Source of the DNA: Cognatitamlana onchidii | Lineage (GTDB): Bacteria > Bacteroidota > Bacteroidia > Flavobacteriales > Flavobacteriaceae | Assembly: GCF_004804355.1 (NCBI RefSeq) | Contig: NZ_SRWZ01000003.1 | Location: forward strand, 186,001 to 250,000 | Direction of reading: 5' to 3' | DNA: 64,000 nucleotides | In this document: positions 42,000 to 50,947 of the stretch, piece by piece | Position numbering within the stretch: position 1 is the first letter of the stretch | Layout of the letters: each line of letters starts with the position of its first letter | The notes under the pieces: generated by a model | Databases searched by the model: none | Told to the model about the DNA's origin: nothing | What the model saw: the letters and a program-made list of their open reading frames with translations, nothing else | Program-made: the position numbers and the translations under genes

Positions 42000-44330
42000 T
42001 TACCCAATGACCTCTAGTTTGGCAAAACGTAATAATAATTTCTTGGTTCCCCCATGCTGAAATTTAATTTCAGCTTTTATATCTGCGCCAGCACCTTCTA
42101 TTTTTAAAACTTCTCCCGTTCCAAACCTAATATGTTTTACAGTATTCCCAACAGTAAGTTTAGTATCAAACAAATTTGAATTACTATCTGTTTTAGATAG
42201 TGGTTTTAAATTCTTTGTTATTGGCGCTTGATATTTTTCAGGCTCTTTTTTAGTACTTCCCTTTTTAAACACAGGCTGCTTAGCAGGTTTATAGCGTATG
42301 GTATTGGGTTCAACATCTCCAAAAATATCGGCAGATAACATAGGATTTATACGTCGTTCCTCTATTGGAGTTAATACTTCAAGGTATTGTTCATCAATCT
42401 CTTCAATAAACCTACTGGGCTCTGAATCTACAAGCTTTCCCCATCGATACCTAGATAAGGCATAGGTAAGATAGGCTTGTTTTTCTGCGCGTGTGAGCGC
42501 CACATAAAAGAGACGTCGTTCTTCTTCAAGTTCGCTGCGCGTATTCATACTCATAGCGCTTGGAAACAAATCTTCCTCCAGACCAACAATATATACATAT
42601 GGAAATTCGAGGCCCTTAGCCAAATGTATGGTCATGAGAGCTACATGATCTGTGTCACCCTTATCGGCATCTAAATCGGTAGCCAGAGCCACATCTTCTA
42701 AGAATTCAGCCAAAGACCCAGTAGTATCGGCTATTTCCTTTTGCCCCTCAACAAAATCCTTCATACCGTTCAAGAGCTCCTCAATATTTTCCATTCGGGT
42801 CACGCCTTCTGGTGTACCATCTTTATTAAACTCCTTGATTAAACCACTAGTTCGTGTAACATGTTCTGCCAATTCAAAAACATCGGCTGTTTGGTTTATA
42901 ACCTGATAACTTTCAACTAAAGTCACGAAATTCTGGAGTTTCGTTTTTATTCCTGAATTGATTTTAATTTCCGTTTTATCAATATGTTTCATCACTTCAA
43001 AAATGGTACGGTTGTATCCGTTAGCAGCAACAATTAGCTTATCCATAGTGGTCTGTCCTATACCACGAGGTGGAAAATTGATAACACGTTTTAGAGCTTC
43101 CTCGTCGGCAGGGTTTACTATTAACCTTAGGTAGGAGAGCACATCTTTAATTTCTTTACGTTGATAAAATGATAATCCGCCATAAATTCTATACGGTATG
43201 TCTCGTTTTCGCAAGGCATCTTCAATAGATCTTGACTGGGCATTGGTTCTATATAAAATGGCAAAATCACTATTATTAAGTTGATTATTCATCTTATTAT
43301 CAAAAATAGTACTTGCCACGTAACGCCCCTCATCGGCATCGGTTAAAGACCGGTGTACTTTAATCTTCCCTCCCTCATCATTAGCAGTCCAAACAACCTT
43401 ATCTAATTTTGTCTGGTTTTTATCGATGATAGAATTGGCTGCATTAACAATATTTTTGGTAGACCTATAATTCTGCTCAAGTCTAAACACCTTTACATCG
43501 TCATAGTCTTTTTGGAAATTTAAAATATTATTAATGTTAGCCCCTCGAAACGCATAAATACTTTGCGCATCATCACCAACAACACAAATATTCTGAAATT
43601 TATCTGAAAGTGCTCTAACAATTAAGTATTGAGAATGATTGGTATCCTGATACTCATCTACCAAAATATATCTAAATCGATTTTGATACTTCATCAGTAC
43701 ATCAGGAAATCGTGTTAAAAGCTCGTTGGTCTTCAGTAATAAGTCATCAAAATCCATGGCCCCAGCTTTAAAACACCTCTCTACATAAGCTTTATAAATA
43801 TCCCCCATTCTTGGGCGTCTGGCCATTGTATCAGCTTCGATTAATTCTGGATTTTGAAAATAGGCCCTTACTGTAATCAAGCTATTTTTATAGGACGATA
43901 TTCTTGAACGCACCTGCTTGTACTTATAAATATCTTTATCAAGGTTCATTTCCTTAATAATAGATGCGATTAATCTATCAGAATCTTGGGTATCGTAAAT
44001 AGTAAAATTACTGGGATACCCAAGCTTATCGGCTTCAATACGTAAAATTTTCGCAAACACCGAGTGGAACGTTCCCATCCATAAATTCTTAGCTTCGCTA
44101 GCGCCTACAATTTGAGCAATACGCTCCTTCATCTCTCTGGCCGCCTTATTGGTAAAGGTAAGTGATAATATATTGAATGGATCAATCCCTTTACTCATCA
44201 TGTAAGCAATACGATAGGTAAGCACCCGTGTCTTACCAGACCCTGCTCCTGCAATTACAATCATAGGACCATCTATTTGAATGGTTGGCTCTAACTGCGC
44301 CTCATTTAATTGGCTTAAATAATTTTCCAA
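42000..44330 (-). CDS. ATP-dependent 3'-5' DNA helicase, UvrD/PcrA family
   Basis: The 776-residue SF1A helicase has motif Q LNEAQLEP, Walker A AGAGSGKTRVL, motif Ia TFTNKAAREM, Walker B ILVDEYQDTNHSQY, motif III VVGDDAQSIYAFRGA, motif IV LEQNYRST, motif V LMTIHLAKGLEFPYV and motif VI ALTRAEKQAYL. The C-terminal tail carries a PcrA-like KOW/Tudor segment (VGNTVKHIRFGTGEVLKIEG) that can bind RNA polymerase. It unwinds DNA in repair and removes stalled complexes. The start is TTG at 44330, giving MENYLSQLNEAQLEP; no ATG is available in frame. Confidence 0.94.
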   Translation of the reverse strand: MENYLSQLNEAQLEPTIQIDGPMIVIAGAGSGKTRVLTYRIAYMMSKGIDPFNILSLTFTNKAAREMKERIAQIVGASEAKNLWMGTFHSVFAKILRIEADKLGYPSNFTIYDTQDSDRLIASIIKEMNLDKDIYKYKQVRSRISSYKNSLITVRAYFQNPELIEADTMARRPRMGDIYKAYVERCFKAGAMDFDDLLLKTNELLTRFPDVLMKYQNRFRYILVDEYQDTNHSQYLIVRALSDKFQNICVVGDDAQSIYAFRGANINNILNFQKDYDDVKVFRLEQNYRSTKNIVNAANSIIDKNQTKLDKVVWTANDEGGKIKVHRSLTDADEGRYVASTIFDNKMNNQLNNSDFAILYRTNAQSRSIEDALRKRDIPYRIYGGLSFYQRKEIKDVLSYLRLIVNPADEEALKRVINFPPRGIGQTTMDKLIVAANGYNRTIFEVMKHIDKTEIKINSGIKTKLQNFVTLVESYQVINQTADVFELAEHVTRTSGLIKEFNKDGTPEGVTRMENIEELLNGMKDFVEGQKEIADTTGSLAEFLEDVALATDLDADKGDTDHVALMTIHLAKGLEFPYVYIVGLEEDLFPSAMSMNTRSELEEERRLFYVALTRAEKQAYLTYALSRYRWGKLVDSEPSRFIEEIDEQYLEVLTPIEERRINPMLSADIFGDVEPNTIRYKPAKQPVFKKGSTKKEPEKYQAPITKNLKPLSKTDSNSNLFDTKLTVGNTVKHIRFGTGEVLKIEGAGADIKAEIKFQHGGTKKLLLRFAKLEVIG

Positions 44331-44470
44331 ATCATCATTAATTTTACGTTGTGAAAATAACCATTGTTAGGCGCATATTTAAGGCTAATTATCAATAATT
44401 ATAAACAATTGAAAAGACCACTAGGCTTTGATTTATTTTAAATATCTTTAAGCTTGAAAAATCATTTTTA

Positions 44471-45742
44471 ATGAAAAACCTTTTATTTGGCTTTGTTTGC
44501 TTCGGAATATGGCCTGTATTTTCTCAGTCTACGCTCGAACAGCAATTTATAGATATTGAACCTAAAGTTATAGCTTGGCGCCGGCACTTTCATCAAAATC
44601 CAGAGTTATCAAACAGAGAGTATAAAACGGCCGAAAAAATTGCTAGCCATCTAAAATCCTTAGGTTTGGAGGTTGAAACAGGCGTTGCCAAAACTGGCGT
44701 TGTTGGACTATTAAAAGGGGCGCAACCGGGTAAAGTTATTGCCCTGCGTGCAGATATTGATGCACTACCTGTTACCGAACGGAATAGCCTACCTTTTAAA
44801 TCAGAAGTAAAGACTACGTTTCTAAATACAGAAACTGGGGTTATGCACGCCTGTGGTCATGACACGCATACTGCCATTTTAATGGGTGTAGCCGAAATAT
44901 TAGCGCAAAACAAAAACAAGATTAACGGAACGGTAAAGTTTATATTTCAACCTGCCGAAGAGGGTCCTCCTCCAGGAGAAGAGGGTGGTGCCCCCCTTAT
45001 GATTAAAGAAGGCGTGCTAAAAAATCCTAATGTAGATGCCATCTTTGGGCTGCATATAAGATCCAACTATGAAGTAGGCACCATTCATTACAAAAAAGGC
45101 GGTACTATGGCAGCGGTTGATAGATTTATTGTACAAGTTAAAGGAAAGCAGACCCATGGTGGACGCCCCTGGCAAGGAGTTGATCCTATTTTAATTTCTG
45201 CAAAAATTATTGATGGGTTTCAAAGTATTATTAGCAGAAACACAAAATTGGTGGACGAAGCAGCCGTAATAAGTGTTGGGAAAATTACAGCAGGTACACG
45301 ATTCAATATTATCCCTGAAACAACCGAATTTATTGGAACCATAAGAACCTTAGACCCCAACATGCGTACCTTAATAATAGAACGCATGGAATCGATATGC
45401 ACAAACGTTGCTACTGCCTATGGTGGCGAAGCATCATTGCAAGTTGAAGAACAAACAGCCATTACCTTTAACGACAGTAACTTGGTAGACAAAATGCTTC
45501 CTTCTCTAGAAAAAGTTGTTGGAAAAGAAAATGTTAGAATTAGAAAAGCCACCACAGGAGGCGAAGATTTTTCATATTTTCAAAAAGAAATCCCTGGGTT
45601 TTATTTTTTTCTTGGAGGTATGACCCCTGGTAACAAAAAATTTTACCCACATCATACACCAGATTTTACCATTGACGAAAGTGGGTTAATTACGGGTGTT
45701 AAAGTTTTTACGCAAATGACTTTTGATTTTTTAAACCAATAA
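44471..45742 (+). CDS. Exported M20-family amidohydrolase
   Basis: The 423-residue protein has a signal peptide (cleavage about FSQ, residue 19). It is a peptidase-M20/amidohydrolase with zinc ligands in MHACGHDTHTA (about 125), QPAEEGPPPGEEGG, GLHIRSNYEVG and the C-terminal YPHHTPDF; the dimerisation domain lies in the middle. Members hydrolyse N-acyl amino acids, hippurate or indole-acetyl amino acids. The export signal indicates a periplasmic or secreted scavenging role. It is 3 bp upstream of the glutamate-synthase-like gene and probably cotranscribed with it. Confidence 0.9.
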   Translation: MKNLLFGFVCFGIWPVFSQSTLEQQFIDIEPKVIAWRRHFHQNPELSNREYKTAEKIASHLKSLGLEVETGVAKTGVVGLLKGAQPGKVIALRADIDALPVTERNSLPFKSEVKTTFLNTETGVMHACGHDTHTAILMGVAEILAQNKNKINGTVKFIFQPAEEGPPPGEEGGAPLMIKEGVLKNPNVDAIFGLHIRSNYEVGTIHYKKGGTMAAVDRFIVQVKGKQTHGGRPWQGVDPILISAKIIDGFQSIISRNTKLVDEAAVISVGKITAGTRFNIIPETTEFIGTIRTLDPNMRTLIIERMESICTNVATAYGGEASLQVEEQTAITFNDSNLVDKMLPSLEKVVGKENVRIRKATTGGEDFSYFQKEIPGFYFFLGGMTPGNKKFYPHHTPDFTIDESGLITGVKVFTQMTFDFLNQ

Positions 45743-45745
45743 TTT

Positions 45746-47302
45746 ATGACGGACATATTATCTAATATTGCTTGGTGGGGTTGGATACTCATCTTTTTAG
45801 TGCTTGTTGCTGTAAGAGATGTTTTTATTCAAAAAGCACATACCATTAGTCATAATTTCCCAATAATTGGACACTTAAGATACTGGCTAGAAAGTATTGG
45901 TCCAGAAATGCGCCAATATTTTGTGGCTAATAATCGAGAGGAGCTTCCTTTCAATAGGATTGAGAGAAGCTGGATATATGCATCGGCAAAAAAAGAAAAC
46001 AACTACGAGGGGTTTGGCACAGACAGAGACATTTATGCGCATCAACATATTTTTATTAATAATGCCATGATGCCATTTCAACTACCAGAAAATCATCCTA
46101 ACCACGTAGATAAAACGTTTTTGCCTTGCGCCAAAGTTATGGGAGCTTATAATAATCGAAAAAGACCGTTTCGACCCGCTTCCGTAATTAATGTTTCTGC
46201 TATGAGCTTTGGTTCACTATCGGCTAAGGCTATTGAGTCCCTAAATAAAGGGGTTAAAATTGCGGGGGCCTACCACAATACCGGTGAAGGTGGATTATCG
46301 CCCTACCACAGCTATGGAGGTGATGTTATTTTTCACTTTGGCACAGGTTATTTTGGAGTTCGCTCTGACGATGGTGGGTTTTCAATGGAAAAACTTGTGG
46401 CCCTTGTTAATAAAAACCCCTTTATAAGAGCCATTGAAATTAAGCTTTCTCAAGGTGCTAAACCTGGAAAAGGTGGTGTACTACCTGGCGCTAAAATAAC
46501 CAAAGAAATTGCCGAAATTAGAGGTGTTGAAATTGGTAAAGATGTATTATCGCCTCCCAATCATAAGGCCTTTACTAACGTTCCAGAAATGCTTGGCTTT
46601 ATTGAAAAAATTGCAGAAGCTACAGGCCTGCCAGTAGGAATTAAAGCAGCTATTGGCAAATTAGATCAATGGGAAGAACTTACTGATCTTATGCAAAAAA
46701 CAGGAAAAGGCCCTGATTTTATTACTATTGATGGTGGTGAAGGTGGCACAGGAGCAGCCCCTCCTAGTTTTGCTGATCATGTATCTCTACCATGGGTTTA
46801 CGGCTTTAGTGATATTTACAGATTATTTAAAAGAAAAGAACTTGAACAGCGTGTTGTATTTATTGGTAGTGGTAAACTTGGTTTTCCGGCCAAAGCAGCC
46901 ATGGCTTTTGCCATGGGCGTAGACTGCATTAATGTAGCTAGAGAAGCCATGATGAGTATTGGTTGTATTCAAGCTCAAGTATGTCACACCAATCGTTGCC
47001 CTGCAGGAGTAGCTACCCAAAATAAATGGCTGCAAAATGGGATTGATCCCACTTTAAAATCTGAGCGATTGGCTCAATATTTCAAAACTTTTAGGAAAGA
47101 ATTTATTGAAATTACGCATGCGGCGGGTCATGAACACCCTTGCCAGTTTACTATGACCGATATTGAAATGAATGTAGATGATCATCACTTATCAAAAACC
47201 ATTGAACATACTTATAATTACATTAAAACACCTGTGCCTTTTAAGGGTATGCAGAGTTTAAAAGAATGTTTATATTTGGGCAATCATCCAGATAAAACCT
47301 AA
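45746..47302 (+). CDS. FMN-binding glutamate synthase family protein
   Basis: The 518-residue protein has an N-terminal membrane helix (about residues 9-25) and then the FMN/glutamate-synthase barrel: NVSAMSFGSLSAKAIES, GEGGLSPYH, KPGKGGVLPG, TIDGGEGGTGAAP and the Cys cluster CHTNRCPAGVAT (about 413), which in glutamate synthase binds a 3Fe-4S centre. It lacks the glutaminase domain of GltB and no GltD partner is present, so it is not a standard glutamate synthase. The electron partner and substrate are unknown. Confidence 0.88.
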   Translation: MTDILSNIAWWGWILIFLVLVAVRDVFIQKAHTISHNFPIIGHLRYWLESIGPEMRQYFVANNREELPFNRIERSWIYASAKKENNYEGFGTDRDIYAHQHIFINNAMMPFQLPENHPNHVDKTFLPCAKVMGAYNNRKRPFRPASVINVSAMSFGSLSAKAIESLNKGVKIAGAYHNTGEGGLSPYHSYGGDVIFHFGTGYFGVRSDDGGFSMEKLVALVNKNPFIRAIEIKLSQGAKPGKGGVLPGAKITKEIAEIRGVEIGKDVLSPPNHKAFTNVPEMLGFIEKIAEATGLPVGIKAAIGKLDQWEELTDLMQKTGKGPDFITIDGGEGGTGAAPPSFADHVSLPWVYGFSDIYRLFKRKELEQRVVFIGSGKLGFPAKAAMAFAMGVDCINVAREAMMSIGCIQAQVCHTNRCPAGVATQNKWLQNGIDPTLKSERLAQYFKTFRKEFIEITHAAGHEHPCQFTMTDIEMNVDDHHLSKTIEHTYNYIKTPVPFKGMQSLKECLYLGNHPDKT

Positions 47303-47316
47303 GCTTTTAAACATTT

Positions 47317-47838
47317 ATGGAAACCTCCCGAATCATTGATTTATTTTTATTTGCAATACCATCGCTAATTACAGGACTTATTGCGTTTTACTTTTTTAAA
47401 GAGCACACAAAAAATGAAGATGGTAGACGCCGTTTTTTACTCAAGAAAGACCTGCAAGTTAATGCCATGCCTCTTAGGTTACAAGCCTATGAACGAATGG
47501 CCTTGTTTTTAGAACGTATTTCACCATCTAAATTACTTATAAGAATAACACCTACTTCTGCTAATAAAGGAGATTATGAAGCGCTCCTTATTCAAAGTAT
47601 AGAACAAGAATATGAGCATAACCTATCACAACAAATTTACATTAGTGATAAATGTTGGAATATTATTACAACCGCAAAAAACGCTACAATTCAACTTATA
47701 AGAAAGGCTAACATGTCTGAGAAAGTTGATAGCTCTAACAAATTACGAGAAGTTATACTTACAGAAATGATGGAACGTCGCTCTCCTAGCGATGCCGCCT
47801 TAGCATTTATAAAAGAAGAAGTTTCAGAAATTTGGTAA
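47317..47838 (+). CDS. Conserved membrane-anchored protein of unknown function
   Basis: The 173-residue protein has one N-terminal hydrophobic helix (about residues 8-27) and a soluble helical domain with MPLRLQAYERMALFLERISP, IEQEYEHNLSQQIYIS and MERRSPSDAALAFIKEEV. It is conserved in Flavobacteria but unassigned. It starts 14 bp after the glutamate-synthase-like gene on the same strand, and its stop is 2 bp from the convergent patatin stop. Confidence 0.75.
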   Translation: METSRIIDLFLFAIPSLITGLIAFYFFKEHTKNEDGRRRFLLKKDLQVNAMPLRLQAYERMALFLERISPSKLLIRITPTSANKGDYEALLIQSIEQEYEHNLSQQIYISDKCWNIITTAKNATIQLIRKANMSEKVDSSNKLREVILTEMMERRSPSDAALAFIKEEVSEIW

Positions 47839-47840
47839 AT

Positions 47841-48752
47841 CTAATCCAGACGTAGTTCATTAGAACTTGCCTCTTGACATTTCTTTTTTGCATAGAAATA
47901 GCCTTGCTGCCACCAAGAAGTCATTAATTTTTTATTAAAAATTAGAGAGTTCTCTGTGAGCTTGGATGGGGTATAAAACAAATTGAGTTTTACATCTCTA
48001 TTTTTTGCAGCTAACTTACCTATTACAATATCACTGCGCTCTACTTGATCTAGCAGGTGCCCGAATAAATTAATCATCAAGGAATAGGGGTTTTTTCCTA
48101 AAACCTTGTTATACTGCATATTTTCTGACTCTAGGATAATGGCATCAACCTCGGTCGCTCCTCTTAAAATAGCTTCCCTAATTGGAACTACACAACCAAA
48201 AGCACCATCGGCATATTCATGTCCATTTTTTTTTACCAAAGACATAAAAGGAATATAATTACAGGAAATCCAAATCCAATCGCAAAATTCATCATAGTTA
48301 AAATCATTAATAGATTTATATTCTACATTGTTTTTAGAGAGATTTGAAACCGTCACTACAACATCATGTTTAGTAGTTTTAATCTGCTTAAATTCTTCGT
48401 AAGTAAAGTGTTTTTTCAAATACCGCTTTAATGCTCTGCTCTCTCCGAAGGTGCGTTTCATTTTTATAAACTGCCATAAAGAATTTAAAAAATCAATAGA
48501 CACATACTCCCTATTTCCCTTTTTTCTAACAACAAATGGGTTTACACTAAAAATATTTCTTTGATTAACATTTGTAAAAACGCGATGGATTTTATCAATT
48601 TTACCAGCAGCAAGATGTGGTATTAATAAGCTCCCTGTAGAGGTTCCTAAAAACATATCGTAATCTTTGCCCTCTTGTTCTATTAAATACTGAGCGACAC
48701 CCCCCGCATATGCGCCTTTGCTACCACCTCCCGAAATTACTAGTGCTTTCAA
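47841..48752 (-). CDS. Patatin-like phospholipase family protein
   Basis: The 303-residue protein has the patatin oxyanion loop SGGGSKGAYAGG, the nucleophile elbow GTSTGS (GxSxG) and the catalytic dyad Asp in YADGAFG (DGA). It likely hydrolyses acyl ester bonds in lipids. No signal peptide is present, so this is the cytoplasmic type and not an autotransported PlpD-like toxin. The start is TTG at 48752, giving MKALVISGGG as in relatives. It follows the M1 peptidase gene by 45 bp on the same strand. Confidence 0.9.
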   Translation of the reverse strand: MKALVISGGGSKGAYAGGVAQYLIEQEGKDYDMFLGTSTGSLLIPHLAAGKIDKIHRVFTNVNQRNIFSVNPFVVRKKGNREYVSIDFLNSLWQFIKMKRTFGESRALKRYLKKHFTYEEFKQIKTTKHDVVVTVSNLSKNNVEYKSINDFNYDEFCDWIWISCNYIPFMSLVKKNGHEYADGAFGCVVPIREAILRGATEVDAIILESENMQYNKVLGKNPYSLMINLFGHLLDQVERSDIVIGKLAAKNRDVKLNLFYTPSKLTENSLIFNKKLMTSWWQQGYFYAKKKCQEASSNELRLD

Positions 48753-48797
48753 ATGATTCCTTTTACTAGTAAATATACTAAGTAATATTTAAAAAAC

Positions 48798-50822
48798 TTA
48801 GTCTTTTAATAAGGCTTTCGCAAACTTTTTAAACTGCCAATTATGATGCGCAGTTGCCTGCTTTAAATGCGCTTTACAATCATCGTTACAGGCTTGAATC
48901 TCCTTTAAATACTGAAACGCATTCATTCTAATTTCAAAACCGTATTTAGGGCTTGAATATTCTATTAACTCGTTATAATAAGTGTGTTTCTTATCAACAT
49001 CATAGTCTTCTGTTATCAGAGCTAATACTAACCACAGTAGGCGTATATTCTTATTGCGGAATCCCTGTAGGCTTTTTGTTTTATCTAAATATTGTTTCCT
49101 ATCCTGAGGAAAGCTTCTCCAAAGATTGAACAAGGCTGCCTCGATGGTTTCATAAGACTTATCAAACAACAAAGATTCATAGTCTTTTTTTAAGCTACTG
49201 GGAATATTGGACAAACTTTTAGCTATAGCTTGACGTAATTTAATATCATGAATAGATAAGGCCTTTTTAAAGAGCGTATAATCATCTACTAATTTTATTA
49301 TGCTCTTAGAAAATAGCCTGGCTTTAACTTCTACATAACTAGCATGTTCAAAAAACGTGTTTGCGACTTTATTCGGAGATTGAGACGATAATTTTATCTC
49401 CTTACTAAGGACACTGAACTGTTTAATAGCTTTTGAGTGCTCTTCTAGGATCTTCATGCAAGCATCATAATAAAAACTATCTATCGCTAACCAGTTAGCA
49501 ACAAACTTGGATAAGTCTTTTTTACTGGCACTTTCTATTTCAGTAATAAAATCGGACGTTTCTACATTTTTAAACTGATGCTTTTTAAGATAACTACGCA
49601 CCCCTTTTCTAAACGCCATATCTCCAACATAATTTCTCAACATATGTAGTGCCCAGGCACCTTTTTTATAAAACGTAGTACTACTAGACTTAGGATTAAG
49701 CAAGGCTGTACTTTGACCAGCTTTATCTTGCTCTAATAATTCTTGAGCATATTGGTAAAGTCTCCAATAATAGTAGTCTTCTCCAAAAATTTCTTTCTCA
49801 GCTAACAATGCATAATATGTAGCAAATCCCTCCTGCAACCAATGGTGTGTTCCTGATGTTTCAGTAACTAGGTCGCCAAACCATTGATGGGCCAATTCAT
49901 GCGCATTGATATTCACAAAATTCTTATCGGTAAAAGCTATAGAATCTATTACAAATGCATCAGAATAAATATTCATACTGGTATTTTCCATTCCGGCATA
50001 TAAAAAATCCTTTACAGGCACCATTTTATAATTTTGCCAAGGATAAGGGACTCCTATTTCGTCTTCTAAAAAATCAAACACTTCCTTTGTATACCGGTAT
50101 GTAGGCTCAAATTTTAAAGAATCTTCTGGATAATAATACATCTCTAAAGGCACGCCACTATTAGAAACTATAACTTTTTTATTGTACTTCCCAATGGCCA
50201 AGGCTAATAAGTAACTTGACATAGGCTGCTTCATATCATAGTACCAAGTTATTGTAGAATCCTCCAGTTGCTTTTTAGCAAGTTTTCCATTGGCAATAAC
50301 TTCATAATCCTTATTAAATGTAATGGCTATATCAAACTCCATTTTTTCATTCATGTCATCTATTGAAGGGAACCAACTGCTGGTATATTTTCCTTGACCT
50401 TGTGTCCATATTTGCCTGTTTCCTGAGGAATACTCCCAGTCAATAAAATAAAGTGCTTTTTGAGGAGTTCCCGAATAAGATATTTCGAGTTGAAAGACAT
50501 CTTCTTTTTTGAAAGCATTATAAATAACTAAATGTTTCGCAGTGTTTATATACTGTAAATCAGCTATTTGATAGTCTGTAGCTTCACCAATTTTTTTTAA
50601 TAATATTTTTGAATAAGTTAAGTTTTGTCCATCCAAATAAACAGAATCCACATCTTTAAGCACCTTAAAATAGTACTTTACACTTCCTAGAACTTCATTC
50701 TTTACAACATCTCCAAAACTAATACTTGCTTGGACAGATTGAAAATCAATATTATGAACTTGCTGAGCTTGCAGGTTAAACAAAAACAGAAATGCAGCAA
50801 TAAAAGAAGAAAATGTGTTCAT
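48798..50822 (-). CDS. Exported M1-family metallopeptidase
   Basis: The 674-residue protein has a signal peptide (MNTFSSFIAAFLFLFNLQAQ) and the gluzincin aminopeptidase motifs YAGMENTSM, equivalent to GAMEN, and HELAHQWFGDLV (HExxH, about residue 309) with the downstream Glu in LQEGFATYYA. The C-terminal 200 residues are helical and HEAT-like, as in M1 enzymes. It probably trims peptides in the periplasm or outside the cell. It lies upstream of the patatin gene, with a separate upstream region beside the PHP-ACT gene. Confidence 0.93.
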   Translation of the reverse strand: MNTFSSFIAAFLFLFNLQAQQVHNIDFQSVQASISFGDVVKNEVLGSVKYYFKVLKDVDSVYLDGQNLTYSKILLKKIGEATDYQIADLQYINTAKHLVIYNAFKKEDVFQLEISYSGTPQKALYFIDWEYSSGNRQIWTQGQGKYTSSWFPSIDDMNEKMEFDIAITFNKDYEVIANGKLAKKQLEDSTITWYYDMKQPMSSYLLALAIGKYNKKVIVSNSGVPLEMYYYPEDSLKFEPTYRYTKEVFDFLEDEIGVPYPWQNYKMVPVKDFLYAGMENTSMNIYSDAFVIDSIAFTDKNFVNINAHELAHQWFGDLVTETSGTHHWLQEGFATYYALLAEKEIFGEDYYYWRLYQYAQELLEQDKAGQSTALLNPKSSSTTFYKKGAWALHMLRNYVGDMAFRKGVRSYLKKHQFKNVETSDFITEIESASKKDLSKFVANWLAIDSFYYDACMKILEEHSKAIKQFSVLSKEIKLSSQSPNKVANTFFEHASYVEVKARLFSKSIIKLVDDYTLFKKALSIHDIKLRQAIAKSLSNIPSSLKKDYESLLFDKSYETIEAALFNLWRSFPQDRKQYLDKTKSLQGFRNKNIRLLWLVLALITEDYDVDKKHTYYNELIEYSSPKYGFEIRMNAFQYLKEIQACNDDCKAHLKQATAHHNWQFKKFAKALLKD

Positions 50823-50947
50823 AGATCGTATAGCTCAAAAGACACATACAAAGTAGAAAATCTTAGGGTTTAGTCCAAGGTTTAAAAAAAAAAAAAACGC
50901 TTATTATTTTAGTAAACGTGTTTTTAAATCATGTATTTTCAGGATAG

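Noticed and set aside
47841..48752. Patatin as a secreted toxin (PlpD/ExoU type)
   Set aside because: There is no signal peptide, autotransporter barrel or secretion-linked neighbour; it fits the cytoplasmic patatin type.
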